Shown here in pieces: positions 17,997 to 27,012 of a stretch of DNA of 64,000 nt (within the stretch, counting starts at the first letter, position 1; each line of letters begins with the position of its first letter). The position numbers and the translations under genes were made by a program. A model generated the notes under the pieces. The model ran no database searches. It worked only from the letters and a program-made list of their open reading frames with translations, and was not told the DNA's origin. Location of the stretch: positions 118,154-182,153 of the forward strand of contig JAYFQE010000001.1 in assembly GCA_034927345.1 (NCBI GenBank), in the 5' to 3' direction. Source of the stretch: JAYFQE01 sp034927345 (GTDB lineage: Bacteria; Bacillota; Clostridia; Saccharofermentanales; UBA5734).

Positions 17997-18614
17997 ATGA
18001 AGAAAAGCAAGAATACTGAAGGAAATCCGGCAGCTGCTCCGGCTGCTGATCTGCAGGATCAAGCCGGCCAGAAAACAACGGACGCCGATGCAGCGGTCCG
18101 GCCGGCTGCCTCAGATGAACAGTCCGTTGCCAAGGAAACGGATCCCTGTCAGGTTTTAGAAGACAATCTGGCTGCTAAAGAAAAAGATTTCGCGGCTTTG
18201 TCGGATCAATATCTGCGCCTGATGGCCGAATATGATAATTTCCGGAAACGCAGCCAGAAGGAAAAAGACGCTCTTTACGGCGAGTCGATTGTCATGGTGA
18301 TCAAGGAATGGCTGCCGGTTCTGGACAGTATCGATTTGGCCGAACTGGCTGCCGGAAAGTATGACAACGAGGATGCCAGGCATATCGCCGCCGGGCTGGT
18401 TAAAATTCAAAAGCAGGTCGACGAAGTTCTCGAGCGGCTGGGCGTGCAAACGATTCCCTGCTGCGGCCAGACTTTCGATCCGATGCTGCACGAGGCGGTG
18501 ATGCATGTTGAAGATGATTCGGTCGGCCCATCCGTGGTTGTGGAGGAATTCCAGAAGGGATATCGCCGGGATGAGCGGGTAATCCGCCACAGCGTTGTAA
18601 AAGTTGCCAATTAA
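17997..18614 (+). CDS. grpE: nucleotide exchange factor GrpE
   Basis: 205 residues. The N-terminal ~55 residues are Ala/Asp/Gln-rich and disordered. A coiled coil follows (LEDNLAAKEKDFAALSDQYLRLMAEYDNFRKRSQKEK in sense, residues ~58-95), then the beta-rich head ending GYRRDERVIRHSVVKVAN. GrpE releases ADP from DnaK. GGAGG at 17982 overlaps the end of hrcA. It is the second gene of the CIRCE operon, ahead of dnaK. Confidence 0.96.
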   Translation: MKKSKNTEGNPAAAPAADLQDQAGQKTTDADAAVRPAASDEQSVAKETDPCQVLEDNLAAKEKDFAALSDQYLRLMAEYDNFRKRSQKEKDALYGESIVMVIKEWLPVLDSIDLAELAAGKYDNEDARHIAAGLVKIQKQVDEVLERLGVQTIPCCGQTFDPMLHEAVMHVEDDSVGPSVVVEEFQKGYRRDERVIRHSVVKVAN

Positions 18615-18645
18615 ATGGGACTGTTTATCCATTTTCATCTCCCAT
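18615..18645 (+). terminator. weak hairpin between grpE and dnaK
   Basis: ATGGGA (18615-18620) and TCCCAT (18640-18645) flank a 19-base loop and are followed by CTTTT. The stem is short; it may tune read-through or mRNA processing before dnaK. Confidence 0.3.
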
Positions 18646-18706
18646 CTTTTAAATAGTAAGTTAAAATGAGCAGTAAAACAGGTTTCAATACAGGAGGGAC
18701 AATCAG

Positions 18707-20539
18707 ATGGCTAAAATTATAGGTATTGATTTAGGCACAACCAATTCATGCGTTGCCGTTATGGAAGGCGGCGAACCGGTGGTTATTCCCAATGCGGAAG
18801 GCAACCGGACAACACCTTCGGTCGTGGCATTTTCCAAAACCGGCGAGCGGCTGGTCGGCCAGGTTGCCAAGCGCCAGGCCGTGACCAATCCGGACCGGAC
18901 CGTTATCTCCATCAAACGGGAAATGGGTTCAAATCACAAGGTCAACATAGATAATAAACAATATTCGCCACAGGAAATATCGGCGATGATCCTGCAGAAG
19001 ATGAAAACGGACGCCGAAGCTTATCTCGGCGAAACCGTCACTCAAGCGGTCATTACGGTTCCGGCGTATTTCAGCGACGCCCAGCGCCAGGCCACCAAGG
19101 ATGCCGGCAAGATCGCCGGACTTGAAGTCTTGCGGATCATCAACGAACCTACGGCCGCTTCGCTGGCTTATGGCCTGGATAAAGAAGCGGACCAGAAAAT
19201 CCTGGTTTTCGATCTCGGCGGCGGTACCTTTGACGTTTCAATTCTGGAAATCGGCGACGGCGTTTTTGAAGTTCTGGCGACCAACGGCAACAACCGTCTG
19301 GGCGGCGATGATTTTGACCAGAAAGTGGTCGATTGGCTGATTGACGGGTTCAAACGCGAACAGGGCATTGATCTGCGCAATGACAAGATGGCCTTACAGC
19401 GTTTGCGTGAAGCGGCCGAAAAAGCGAAAATCGAGTTGTCCGGCGTCACCAGCACCAACATCAACCTGCCTTACATAACCGCCGACGCGTCCGGCCCGAA
19501 ACATTTGGATACCACGCTGACCCGGGCGAAATTCGACGAACTGACGCTCGATCTGGTTGAAAAAACCATGGGACCGACCCGCAGCGCGTTGGCGGATGCC
19601 GGCCTCAAACCTCAGGATATCGAAAAAATCCTGCTGGTCGGCGGTTCTTCCCGTACGCCGGCAGTTCAAGATATGGTCCGCAAATTGTTCGGCAAAGATC
19701 CTTTTAAAGGAATCAATCCCGATGAATGCGTAGCCATCGGCGCCGCCATTCAAGCGGCCGTCCTTTCCGGCGACGTGACCGGACTTCTGCTGCTCGACGT
19801 TACGCCGCTGTCTCTTGGCATTGAAACCATGGGCGGCGTCTTCACCAAGATCATTGACCGCAATACGACGATTCCGGCTAAAAAGAGCCAGACTTTCTCG
19901 ACGGCGGCCGACGGCCAGACCCAGGTTGAAGTCCATGTCCTGCAGGGCGAGCGCGAACTGGCCCAATACAACAAGTCTTTGGGCAAATTCATATTGGACG
20001 GCATAGCGCCCGCACCGCGCGGCGTTCCGCAGATTGAAGTTGCTTTCGATATTGACGCCAACGGCATTGTCCACGTTTCAGCCAAGGATCTGGGCACCAA
20101 CCGCGAGCAGCACATTACCATCACCTCATCCACAAATCTGTCGGATGATGAAATCCAGCGTGCGGTTAAAGAAGCCGAACGTTTCGCGGCGGAAGACAAA
20201 TCGAAAAAAGAAGAAGTCGATACCCGGAACGCAGCGGATTCAGCTGTTTACCAGGCTGAAAAAACACTGAAGGATATGGGCGATAAACTGGACGGAGAAG
20301 ATAAGAGCGCCGTTGAAAAAGCAGTGGAGAAACTGAAAGCCAGCATTGCGAGCAACAATGTCAGCGCGATGAAAGAAGATACCGAAGCTTTGCAGCAGGC
20401 TTTCTACAAGGCCAGTGAAAAACTGTATCGTCAGCAAGGCGGACAGGGCGGCCCGCAAGGCCCCGAGGGCTTCGGCGGCCAACAGCAGAGCCAGCAGCCG
20501 CAGGACGGCGGCTTCAAGGACGCGGGCAGCGACAACTGA
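18707..20539 (+). CDS. dnaK: molecular chaperone DnaK (Hsp70)
   Basis: 610 residues, normal length. The nucleotide-binding domain opens with IIGIDLGTTNSCVAVMEGG and contains FDLGGGTFDVSIL near residue 170 and VGGSSRTPAVQ near 312. As in other Firmicutes, about 25 residues seen in proteobacterial DnaK are missing from the N-terminal domain. The substrate-binding domain follows from ~360, and the tail is Gly/Gln-rich (GGQQQSQQPQDGG). AGGAGGG precedes the ATG. It works with GrpE and DnaJ encoded on either side, and possibly with the Cys-tailed J-protein at 9152. Confidence 0.98.
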   Translation: MAKIIGIDLGTTNSCVAVMEGGEPVVIPNAEGNRTTPSVVAFSKTGERLVGQVAKRQAVTNPDRTVISIKREMGSNHKVNIDNKQYSPQEISAMILQKMKTDAEAYLGETVTQAVITVPAYFSDAQRQATKDAGKIAGLEVLRIINEPTAASLAYGLDKEADQKILVFDLGGGTFDVSILEIGDGVFEVLATNGNNRLGGDDFDQKVVDWLIDGFKREQGIDLRNDKMALQRLREAAEKAKIELSGVTSTNINLPYITADASGPKHLDTTLTRAKFDELTLDLVEKTMGPTRSALADAGLKPQDIEKILLVGGSSRTPAVQDMVRKLFGKDPFKGINPDECVAIGAAIQAAVLSGDVTGLLLLDVTPLSLGIETMGGVFTKIIDRNTTIPAKKSQTFSTAADGQTQVEVHVLQGERELAQYNKSLGKFILDGIAPAPRGVPQIEVAFDIDANGIVHVSAKDLGTNREQHITITSSTNLSDDEIQRAVKEAERFAAEDKSKKEEVDTRNAADSAVYQAEKTLKDMGDKLDGEDKSAVEKAVEKLKASIASNNVSAMKEDTEALQQAFYKASEKLYRQQGGQGGPQGPEGFGGQQQSQQPQDGGFKDAGSDN

Positions 20540-20570
20540 CCGGTCAAGCCCGCAAAAGCCAGGATTCGTT

Positions 20571-20597
20571 CCCGCTCATCTGGATATGATGGGCGGG
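20571..20597 (+). terminator. hairpin between dnaK and dnaJ
   Basis: CCCGCTCATC (20571-20580) and GATGGGCGGG (20588-20597) form a 10-bp stem with one G-T pair and a 7-base loop. The tail is AATTTGTCCGTTT, not a clean T-run. It may be a partial terminator or an mRNA-processing/stability hairpin lowering dnaJ relative to dnaK. Confidence 0.55.
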
Positions 20598-20629
20598 AAT
20601 TTGTCCGTTTCTGAAGGAGGAAACAATAG

Positions 20630-21760
20630 GTGCCTGAAAAGAGAGATTATTACGATGTGCTTGGTGTTCCCCGCACCGCAACGGACGAAGAGCTGAAAAA
20701 AGCTTATCGCAAGTTGGCCAAGCAATACCACCCGGATTTAAATGCCGGCGATAAAAGCGCCGAGGCTAAGTTCAAAGAGGCTAATGAAGCTTATGCCGTT
20801 CTTAGCGATCAGGAAAAACGGCGGATCTATGACCAGTATGGCCATGCCGGCGTGGACGGACAAGGCTTTGGCGGTTTCAACGGCGGCGGCTTTGACATCG
20901 ACCTGGAAGATTTGTTCGGTTCGTTCTTTGGCGGCGGTTTCGGCGGCAGTTCCCGGAAAAAGGGCGGTCCGCAGCGCGGCGACAATCTGAAATACCGCAT
21001 GAATCTGGACTTTATGGAAGCGGCGTTTGGCGTCGAACGGCAGATAACCATCAATAAAGAAGATCTTTGCGAGACTTGCCATGGCACCGGAACCCGTGAC
21101 GGTTCCGCTCCTGACCGCTGCCCGACCTGCCATGGCACCGGACAGGTCAATCAGAAGCAGCAAACCATGTTTGGCACGGTTATGACATCGCGTCCCTGCC
21201 CCAACTGCGGCGGCAAAGGCACTTTTGTCAAAGACCCTTGTTCTGCCTGCAGCGGCCGCGGCCGCCGGCAGAAGAGCAAGAATTTAAATGTAAAAGTGCC
21301 GGCCGGCATCAACGAAGGCGAAATGCTGACCATGCGCAATGAAGGTGAACCGGGCAGCCAGGGCGGCCCTTACGGCGATCTTTATATTGAAGTCCATATC
21401 CGGCCGCATCCGGTTTTTCAACGCGACGGCAACAACACGTTCTGCGAGATACCGGTAACCTTCTCCCAGGCCGCTCTGGGCTGCGAACTGGAAGTTCCGA
21501 CGATCGACGGCCCTTTCACGTTCCATCTGAAAGAGGGAACGCAGCCGAACGAAACCTTTACCATCCGCGGCAAGGGCATTCCCTATGTCAACCGCGGTTC
21601 CATGCGCGGCGATCATATATTCCGGGTCATTCTGGAAGTGCCGCATCATTTGTCGGACAGCCAGAAGGAATTGTTGAAGCAGTTTGAACTCAGTTGCACG
21701 GATAAGAATTACCAAAAACGCGGCAGCTTTTTCGGTAAATTGAAAGATCTGTTCAAATAA
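20630..21760 (+). CDS. dnaJ: co-chaperone DnaJ
   Basis: 376 residues beginning at GTG (20630), placed by AAGGAGG at 20614-20620. The J domain has HPD at 34-36. A Gly/Phe-rich segment (GFGGFNGGGFDIDLEDLFGS) follows, then four CxxCxGxG zinc-binding repeats (CETCHGTG, CPTCHGTG, CPNCGGKG, CSACSGRG), then the client-binding C-terminal domains. It delivers unfolded proteins to DnaK. It ends the classical CIRCE cluster, but prmA, which often comes next, is displaced by three membrane-related genes. Confidence 0.98.
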   Translation: MPEKRDYYDVLGVPRTATDEELKKAYRKLAKQYHPDLNAGDKSAEAKFKEANEAYAVLSDQEKRRIYDQYGHAGVDGQGFGGFNGGGFDIDLEDLFGSFFGGGFGGSSRKKGGPQRGDNLKYRMNLDFMEAAFGVERQITINKEDLCETCHGTGTRDGSAPDRCPTCHGTGQVNQKQQTMFGTVMTSRPCPNCGGKGTFVKDPCSACSGRGRRQKSKNLNVKVPAGINEGEMLTMRNEGEPGSQGGPYGDLYIEVHIRPHPVFQRDGNNTFCEIPVTFSQAALGCELEVPTIDGPFTFHLKEGTQPNETFTIRGKGIPYVNRGSMRGDHIFRVILEVPHHLSDSQKELLKQFELSCTDKNYQKRGSFFGKLKDLFK

Positions 21761-21792
21761 GCGATAATGTTGTTAGCAGGAGGACAGAATGC

Positions 21793-22305
21793 ATGGAATA
21801 CGCAAAACTGGATCCCAAGGCTAAACAGATGTGGCGGGTTGCCCGGGCTATCGGCCTGATTCTCTTAATCGCGGCCTGGAGCGGCGCTTTGTTTTTCTTT
21901 CACCGCTCCTTATGGGAAAACCAGCTTATGGCCTTGCTGCCGCTCGTGTTGTTTCTGACCGGTATCCCGGTCTTCCTGCAGTTGCTGAATTTATTGCTCT
22001 ACCCGGAAATCGAATACCGGCAGTGGGCTTATTTGATCGCGTCCGACCGCATTGAAGTTAAAAAAGGCATCTTTTTCCATGCTACCCGGATAGTTCCGAT
22101 CAGCCGCATACAGCATGTAACGGTTTTCGAAGGCCCGCTGGCCCGCTTTTACGGCCTGGCGGGCATCACCATCAATACAGCCGGCGGCGCCGTGAAGATT
22201 GAAGGCCTGGCCCGCCGGACAGCCGACGAGATCTGTGAGAACTTGAAAACGGCTGTCAATCAAAAGGCTCTGGCGCAGAACATTCAGCCCGGAGCCCGGC
22301 CATGA
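21793..22305 (+). CDS. bacterial PH-domain membrane protein, YdbS-like
   Basis: 170 residues. Two membrane helices (AIGLILLIAAWSGALFFF and LMALLPLVLFLTGIPVFL, residues ~12-62) precede a bacterial PH (bPH2) domain starting IEYRQWAYLIASDRIEVKKGIFF. Its layout matches B. subtilis YdbS. It overlaps the next gene by ATGA, which matches YdbT, as in the B. subtilis ydbST pair. In that organism these genes are linked to protection against amylocyclicin-type bacteriocins. AGGAGG precedes the start. Confidence 0.85.
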   Translation: MEYAKLDPKAKQMWRVARAIGLILLIAAWSGALFFFHRSLWENQLMALLPLVLFLTGIPVFLQLLNLLLYPEIEYRQWAYLIASDRIEVKKGIFFHATRIVPISRIQHVTVFEGPLARFYGLAGITINTAGGAVKIEGLARRTADEICENLKTAVNQKALAQNIQPGARP

Positions 22306-23807
22306 CACCGATCCGCTGCCATTTTACGATTATTTTTGAACGGACCGCCGGCCTGATCTGGCAGCTGATTCCTGCTTTCCTGCTGCCTCTTTTGACAACC
22401 GGACGGTTAAGAGGGCGCGCCTGGATCCTGTTCAGTGTTTTGGCTGCGATAATCTGCTTGATTATCGGCTGGCAATATATTTCCTGGCGTCATACCTGGC
22501 TGGCCGCCGATGAACAAAGACTGCTCATCCGGCGCGGTCTGGTCTGGAAGAAGCAGTTAGCCATTCCTTTCGACAAAATCAATACCGTTGATCTGAGCCG
22601 GCATTTCTTTCAGCGCCTGGTCGGCACATGCCGGCTGAAAATCGATACCGGAGCTGTAACCGGCAACGGCAAGAATGAATCGGAAGTCAATCTGGTTTTT
22701 TCCCGAAGCCAGGCGGAAAAAATAAGATCACTTATTTTATCGTTGACTCAGGGGAAACCGGGTATCGGCGTTGTTCACACGCCGGACGACGTTGAAGCGG
22801 AGAGCGCCGCTGCAGATCCAAACGCGGCGGAACCTCATCAGCCGGTTGAGTTCCGGGCCGGTTCAATGGATTTTTTCTTGTATGGTTTAACCCAGAATAA
22901 ACTTTGGGGCTGCATTATTGTCGCTTTTTCCCTGATGACTTTTGCCGGCGAACTTTTCGGCGAAAGGTCCAGGAAAATTGCCGAACGGATAACCGGACAA
23001 GCCTGGGAGCAGATTGTGCGCGCCGACTGGCCGGCTTTACTGGCTATTGCCTTCTTTCTGGTCATTATCTGTTATCTGGCCGCCAATATAGCCAGCATCC
23101 TTTATGCCCTGATCCGGTTCTATCATTTCCGGGCCAGAAGAATCGGCGACAATATCTATATCGATTATGGATTTTTGACGGTTAAAAACTATACTCTGCC
23201 AGTTAAGAATATTCACGCTTTGATCATTAACCAGAACTTGCTGAGACAGTGCTTTCGCCAATGCAGCGTAGAGCTTGTATCGATCGGATATGGCGATGAT
23301 AAAAATGAGGTCGCCCTTTTGTTTCCGCTGATCGCGGCTGATCAGCTGGAGCCTCTGCTCCATAGCCTGCTGCCGGAATATGCCGGTAAGGAAAGTCTGG
23401 TTCTGTCGCCGGCGCCTCAAGCTGCGCTGCGGCGTTATTTGTTATGGCCGTTGTTGATTTTTTTGCTGCCGACTCTCTTGATAACCGTTTTTTGGCCTCC
23501 ATTTGCCTGGGTTTTACTACCCGGGCTGCCTTTGCTGCTGGCAAGCCGGTGGCTTAATTACCGGCATGCCGGTCTGGCCTACGGCTCCGGATATCTGGAA
23601 GCCAGCTGCGGCGGTTTTACCCGCCATGACTACCGCGTTCGCCTGGATGCGATTCAATCCATCGGCGTACGCAGCCACCCCCTGCTGGAGCGGGATAATT
23701 TATACACCTATCGGATCGACTACCACGCGCCTGTTCTGCGGGCTGATATTCAAATCCGATACATGGACCAAAGGCATCTGGAACACTTGCGCGATCTGCT
23801 TACTTGA
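22302..23807 (+). CDS. bacterial PH-domain membrane protein, YdbT-like
   Basis: 501 residues with three bPH2 units, each preceded by paired membrane helices. The repeated pattern is visible as RLLIRRGLVWKKQLAIPFDKINTVD (~residue 70 on), IYIDYGFLTVKNYTLPVKNIHAL (~285 on) and GYLEASCGGFTRHDYRVRLDAIQSI (~425 on). The C-terminus ends in the same type of unit (DIQIRYMDQRHLEHLRDLL). It pairs with the YdbS-like gene through a 4-base overlap and probably forms a complex with it. The exact role in this organism is unknown. Confidence 0.85.
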   Translation: MTPIRCHFTIIFERTAGLIWQLIPAFLLPLLTTGRLRGRAWILFSVLAAIICLIIGWQYISWRHTWLAADEQRLLIRRGLVWKKQLAIPFDKINTVDLSRHFFQRLVGTCRLKIDTGAVTGNGKNESEVNLVFSRSQAEKIRSLILSLTQGKPGIGVVHTPDDVEAESAAADPNAAEPHQPVEFRAGSMDFFLYGLTQNKLWGCIIVAFSLMTFAGELFGERSRKIAERITGQAWEQIVRADWPALLAIAFFLVIICYLAANIASILYALIRFYHFRARRIGDNIYIDYGFLTVKNYTLPVKNIHALIINQNLLRQCFRQCSVELVSIGYGDDKNEVALLFPLIAADQLEPLLHSLLPEYAGKESLVLSPAPQAALRRYLLWPLLIFLLPTLLITVFWPPFAWVLLPGLPLLLASRWLNYRHAGLAYGSGYLEASCGGFTRHDYRVRLDAIQSIGVRSHPLLERDNLYTYRIDYHAPVLRADIQIRYMDQRHLEHLRDLLT

Positions 23808-23872
23808 CTAAGCAAACGGCCATATCGGCGCCGGCATAAATAACCGGCCGGCCTGGAGGGGAGAGCTTGAAG

Positions 23873-24883
23873 ATGGACTGGACCGATCGGTATATTGACG
23901 CTGTTGTCCGACGGCTGCCGCAGCAGCAGCGCGAAGCTGCCGAACAAGATTTGCGCAGTTTGATTGATGGTTTGGCAAAAACAAAAGCCCAGGGCGGGAA
24001 CCCGACGGATGATGATATCCGCGGCATTTTGCAAGAATTGGGGCATCCGCGTAAAATGGCGGACAAATACCGCGGCCGGCAGCAATATTTAATCAGCCCC
24101 GATTATTTCGATCTATATTGGCTGATCCTGCGTATTGTCCTTCTGGCTGTCGGAGGAGCGACCTTGCTGGCCATGGTCATTCAGATCGCCATACAGCCGC
24201 CGCCTTCTTTCGGCTCCGGCCTTGGCAGTTTGATTTCCGGCGTCTGGCAGGCTTTACTGGGCGCTTTTGCCATGGTTACCTTGATTTTTGTACTGAACGA
24301 ACGGTTAAATCCGCAAGCCGGCAAATGGGCGGAAAATCTGGATAAGGACTGGAAAGTCGAGAATCTGCCGCCGGTAATCCGGCCGTCGCTGAAGATCAGC
24401 AAGTCTGATCCGATCGCAGCGATCATTTTTACTTTGATTTTTGCGGTCCTATTGAATGTCAATCCGGGTTTGTTCGGGTTATATATCCGGCAGAACGATA
24501 CATTGAATATCATTCCGCTTTTTTCATCCCGGCTGACCGATGCTTTGCTCTGGATCAATTTTTCCTTGATATGCACAATCTTGCTGGAGTGCGTTAAACT
24601 GGCTGTCGGACACTGGACGATCCTTCTGGCCGGCATGCAGATCCTTTTCAAGATCCCCGGAGTGCTGGCCGGCGTGTGGCTGTTTTCCGACGACAGCATT
24701 TTCAACACGGCGTTTTTTCAATCTCTCGAAGAATTATTCCACACCGGCGGAGCGGCGACGGCGCCCGGCCTGCCGGGAATTATCCGAAAAATTATTATTG
24801 CTGTAATCATCATCGGCTTTTTGGCCGACGGCCTGACTGCCGTTGTGAAAGCAGGACGAATCCTGCTGAAAGAGAAAAAATGA
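23873..24883 (+). CDS. HAAS-domain-like multi-pass membrane protein
   Basis: 336 residues from the ATG at 23873 (GGAGGGG upstream; an in-frame TTG at 23867 is the alternative). The first ~70 residues (WTDRYIDAVVRRLPQQQREAAEQDL and LQELGHPRKMADKYRG) resemble the HAAS/DUF1700 cytoplasmic signalling domain found in regulators paired with PadR-type repressors. About six membrane helices follow, including LRIVLLAVGGATLLAMVI, AIIFTLIFAVLLNV and IIIAVIIIGFLADGL. No PadR gene is adjacent. It sits between ydbT and prmA and may belong to the same transcript. Confidence 0.75.
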   Translation: MDWTDRYIDAVVRRLPQQQREAAEQDLRSLIDGLAKTKAQGGNPTDDDIRGILQELGHPRKMADKYRGRQQYLISPDYFDLYWLILRIVLLAVGGATLLAMVIQIAIQPPPSFGSGLGSLISGVWQALLGAFAMVTLIFVLNERLNPQAGKWAENLDKDWKVENLPPVIRPSLKISKSDPIAAIIFTLIFAVLLNVNPGLFGLYIRQNDTLNIIPLFSSRLTDALLWINFSLICTILLECVKLAVGHWTILLAGMQILFKIPGVLAGVWLFSDDSIFNTAFFQSLEELFHTGGAATAPGLPGIIRKIIIAVIIIGFLADGLTAVVKAGRILLKEKK

Positions 24884-24905
24884 CAATGATATGGAGGATA
24901 GCCGC

Positions 24906-25952
24906 ATGCGCTGGCTTGAACTGAATTTTGAAACAACCCATGAAGCGGCAGAACTGCTGACCGATTTCCTTTCATCCTTGGGCGCAGACGGCGTCCAAAT
25001 TCACGATGCCGCCGAAATCAAGGCGGTTCTGGCCGATCCGGACAGCCTGGCTTATGCTGATTCCGAATTTACCGACAACCTTGATCCCATTGTCCGGATT
25101 CAGGCGTATTTTGCCGAGTTTCCGGACGGCGTGCGGCGTAATCGGGATATCGACCTTTATACGCCCGATTTATATGATGATGTTGACAAAATCCATGTGC
25201 CGATCATCGATTTGGAAAAGACAATCAGAGAGAAATTAGGCGTGTTTGCGCAATATTTAGATGTCGGAACCGGTTATCTGGGCTGGAAAGAAATTCATGA
25301 GGAAGATTGGGCCGAGAACTGGAAACAGTACTATCAAACTCTGCATTTAACCGACCGCCTGGTGGTCAATCCCAGTTGGATCGATTATCGTCCCAAGCCG
25401 GATGAAATCGTCATAACACTGGATCCCGGCAGCGCTTTTGGCACGGGGACTCATGAAACGACAGCCCTTTGCGCGGAATTAATGGATGAATTGCTGCTGC
25501 CGGATGATTGCGTTCTCGATCTGGGCACCGGGAGCGGTATCCTGGCGATCATCGCCGCCAAACTGGGCGCCCGCCCTGTCGAAGCGGTCGATATCGACCG
25601 GCTGGCTGTTCAGGTGGCGGCAGATAACTGCCAGTTGAATCAAGTCGCTGTCGATGTCCACCAAGGCGAACTGACCGCTGCCCGGTCGGATACTTATGAT
25701 CTGATTGTCGCGAATATCATTGCCGACGTTATAGCCGGCCTGATCGGACGAATCCCTGAAAAACTGGCTACCGACGGCCTGTTCATCGCATCGGGGATCA
25801 TCGGGGAGAAAAAGGACCTGGTTTTGAAGGCGGCGGCTGCCGCCGGATTGACTTTGCTGGTTGAACGGGAACGCCGCGACTGGTACGCATTCGTTTTCTC
25901 CGCGCAAGGCCCCGGGCATGACGACTGTCAGACTGAAATAGAGGAGGAGTAA
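24906..25952 (+). CDS. prmA: ribosomal protein L11 methyltransferase
   Basis: 348 residues from the ATG at 24906, eight bases after GGAGG; the in-frame ATG at 24891 overlaps that ribosome site. The N-terminal half is the L11-recognition domain (MRWLELNFETTHEAAELLTDFL) and includes the conserved EEDWAENWKQYYQTL. The SAM-binding motif VLDLGTGSGILAIIAAKLGA lies near residues 202-221, with LDPGSAFGTGTHETT before it and VANIIADV near 269. It trimethylates L11 in the cytoplasm. In many Firmicutes it directly follows dnaJ and precedes rsmE; here it is separated from both. Confidence 0.96.
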   Translation: MRWLELNFETTHEAAELLTDFLSSLGADGVQIHDAAEIKAVLADPDSLAYADSEFTDNLDPIVRIQAYFAEFPDGVRRNRDIDLYTPDLYDDVDKIHVPIIDLEKTIREKLGVFAQYLDVGTGYLGWKEIHEEDWAENWKQYYQTLHLTDRLVVNPSWIDYRPKPDEIVITLDPGSAFGTGTHETTALCAELMDELLLPDDCVLDLGTGSGILAIIAAKLGARPVEAVDIDRLAVQVAADNCQLNQVAVDVHQGELTAARSDTYDLIVANIIADVIAGLIGRIPEKLATDGLFIASGIIGEKKDLVLKAAAAAGLTLLVERERRDWYAFVFSAQGPGHDDCQTEIEEE

Positions 25953-25956
25953 GCAA

Positions 25957-26934
25957 ATGATTGATGTTACGGCTATCGGTGAACTGTTGATCGATTTTAC
26001 ACCGGCCGGTTTATCGGCGCAGAACCATCCGCTTTTCGAGCAGAATCCGGGCGGCGCGCCGGCCAATGTCCTGGCTTGTCTCAGCCGGCTGGGCCGGCAG
26101 ACCGCCTTTATCGGCAAGGTCGGCGCCGACCAGTTCGGCAGCAGCCTGAAGCGGGTGTTGGATGACGCCGGCATCGATACCAGCGGTTTGTTCATGACCG
26201 ATGTCTGCCATACGACGCTGGCGTTTGTCCATCTCAATGAACAGGGAGACCGTTCCTTTTCCTTCTACCGCAATCCGGGCGCCGATTTATTGCTGGAACC
26301 GGCGGAAATCCCGCTCAATCTGATCGATGACTGCGGCATTTTCCATTTCGGTTCCGTATCGATGACCGCCGATCCCGCACATAGCGCCACCATGGCCGCT
26401 GTGCGCCATGCCCGCGAGCAGGGCCGGCTGATATCCTTTGACCCGAATCTGCGGCTGTCGCTCTGGCCGTCGCAGCATCAGGCCCGGGCCGCCATTCGCG
26501 AAGCGATGCCCTGGGTCGATATGCTTAAAATATCTGAAGAAGAGCTGCTTTTTTTAACCGGTGAAGAAAATCTGACCCGCGGGGCGGGGAGTCTGCTCAA
26601 CCAATATGATTTGCAGCTGGTTTTGATTACTTTAGGCGCGAAAGGCGCATATGCCTGCACATCGGCAGCGGAAGCCCGGCAGCCGGCTTACGATGTGAAA
26701 ACCGTCGACACGACCGGCGCCGGCGATGCTTTTACCGGCGGCTTTTTATATCAGCTGCTGCGTTCGCGCCGCAAACCGGCCGAATTGACCGAGGACGATT
26801 TGAATCTCTATCTGGCTTTTGCCAATGCCACCGGTTCTTTAGCGACAACAAAAAAAGGCGCCATTCCGGCGATGCCGACTTTGGCTGAAATCGAAAAATG
26901 CCTTTTGGAGACGCCGCGGCTGATTATAGCTTGA
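25957..26934 (+). CDS. PfkB family carbohydrate kinase, probably fructokinase
   Basis: 325 residues, typical for fructokinases. Ribokinase-family signatures are IGELLIDFTP at the start, the Gly-rich NPGGAPANVLACLSRLG near residue 28, and the C-terminal DTTGAGDAFTGGF near 250-262, whose Asp is the catalytic base. GGAGGAG precedes the ATG, five bases after the prmA stop. It should phosphorylate fructose or a similar sugar with ATP. No transporter or hydrolase lies next to it, so the substrate is inferred from overall similarity only. Confidence 0.9.
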   Translation: MIDVTAIGELLIDFTPAGLSAQNHPLFEQNPGGAPANVLACLSRLGRQTAFIGKVGADQFGSSLKRVLDDAGIDTSGLFMTDVCHTTLAFVHLNEQGDRSFSFYRNPGADLLLEPAEIPLNLIDDCGIFHFGSVSMTADPAHSATMAAVRHAREQGRLISFDPNLRLSLWPSQHQARAAIREAMPWVDMLKISEEELLFLTGEENLTRGAGSLLNQYDLQLVLITLGAKGAYACTSAAEARQPAYDVKTVDTTGAGDAFTGGFLYQLLRSRRKPAELTEDDLNLYLAFANATGSLATTKKGAIPAMPTLAEIEKCLLETPRLIIA

Positions 26935-27012
26935 CGCCAGTGTGAAATGCTTGATAATAGAAATAGTTTTGTCGCGCCTCCGGGAATGGCCGGCAAACCG
27001 GAGGCGGAAATC

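Noticed and set aside
19394..20074. 226-codon minus-strand frame
   Set aside because: Shadow of dnaK.
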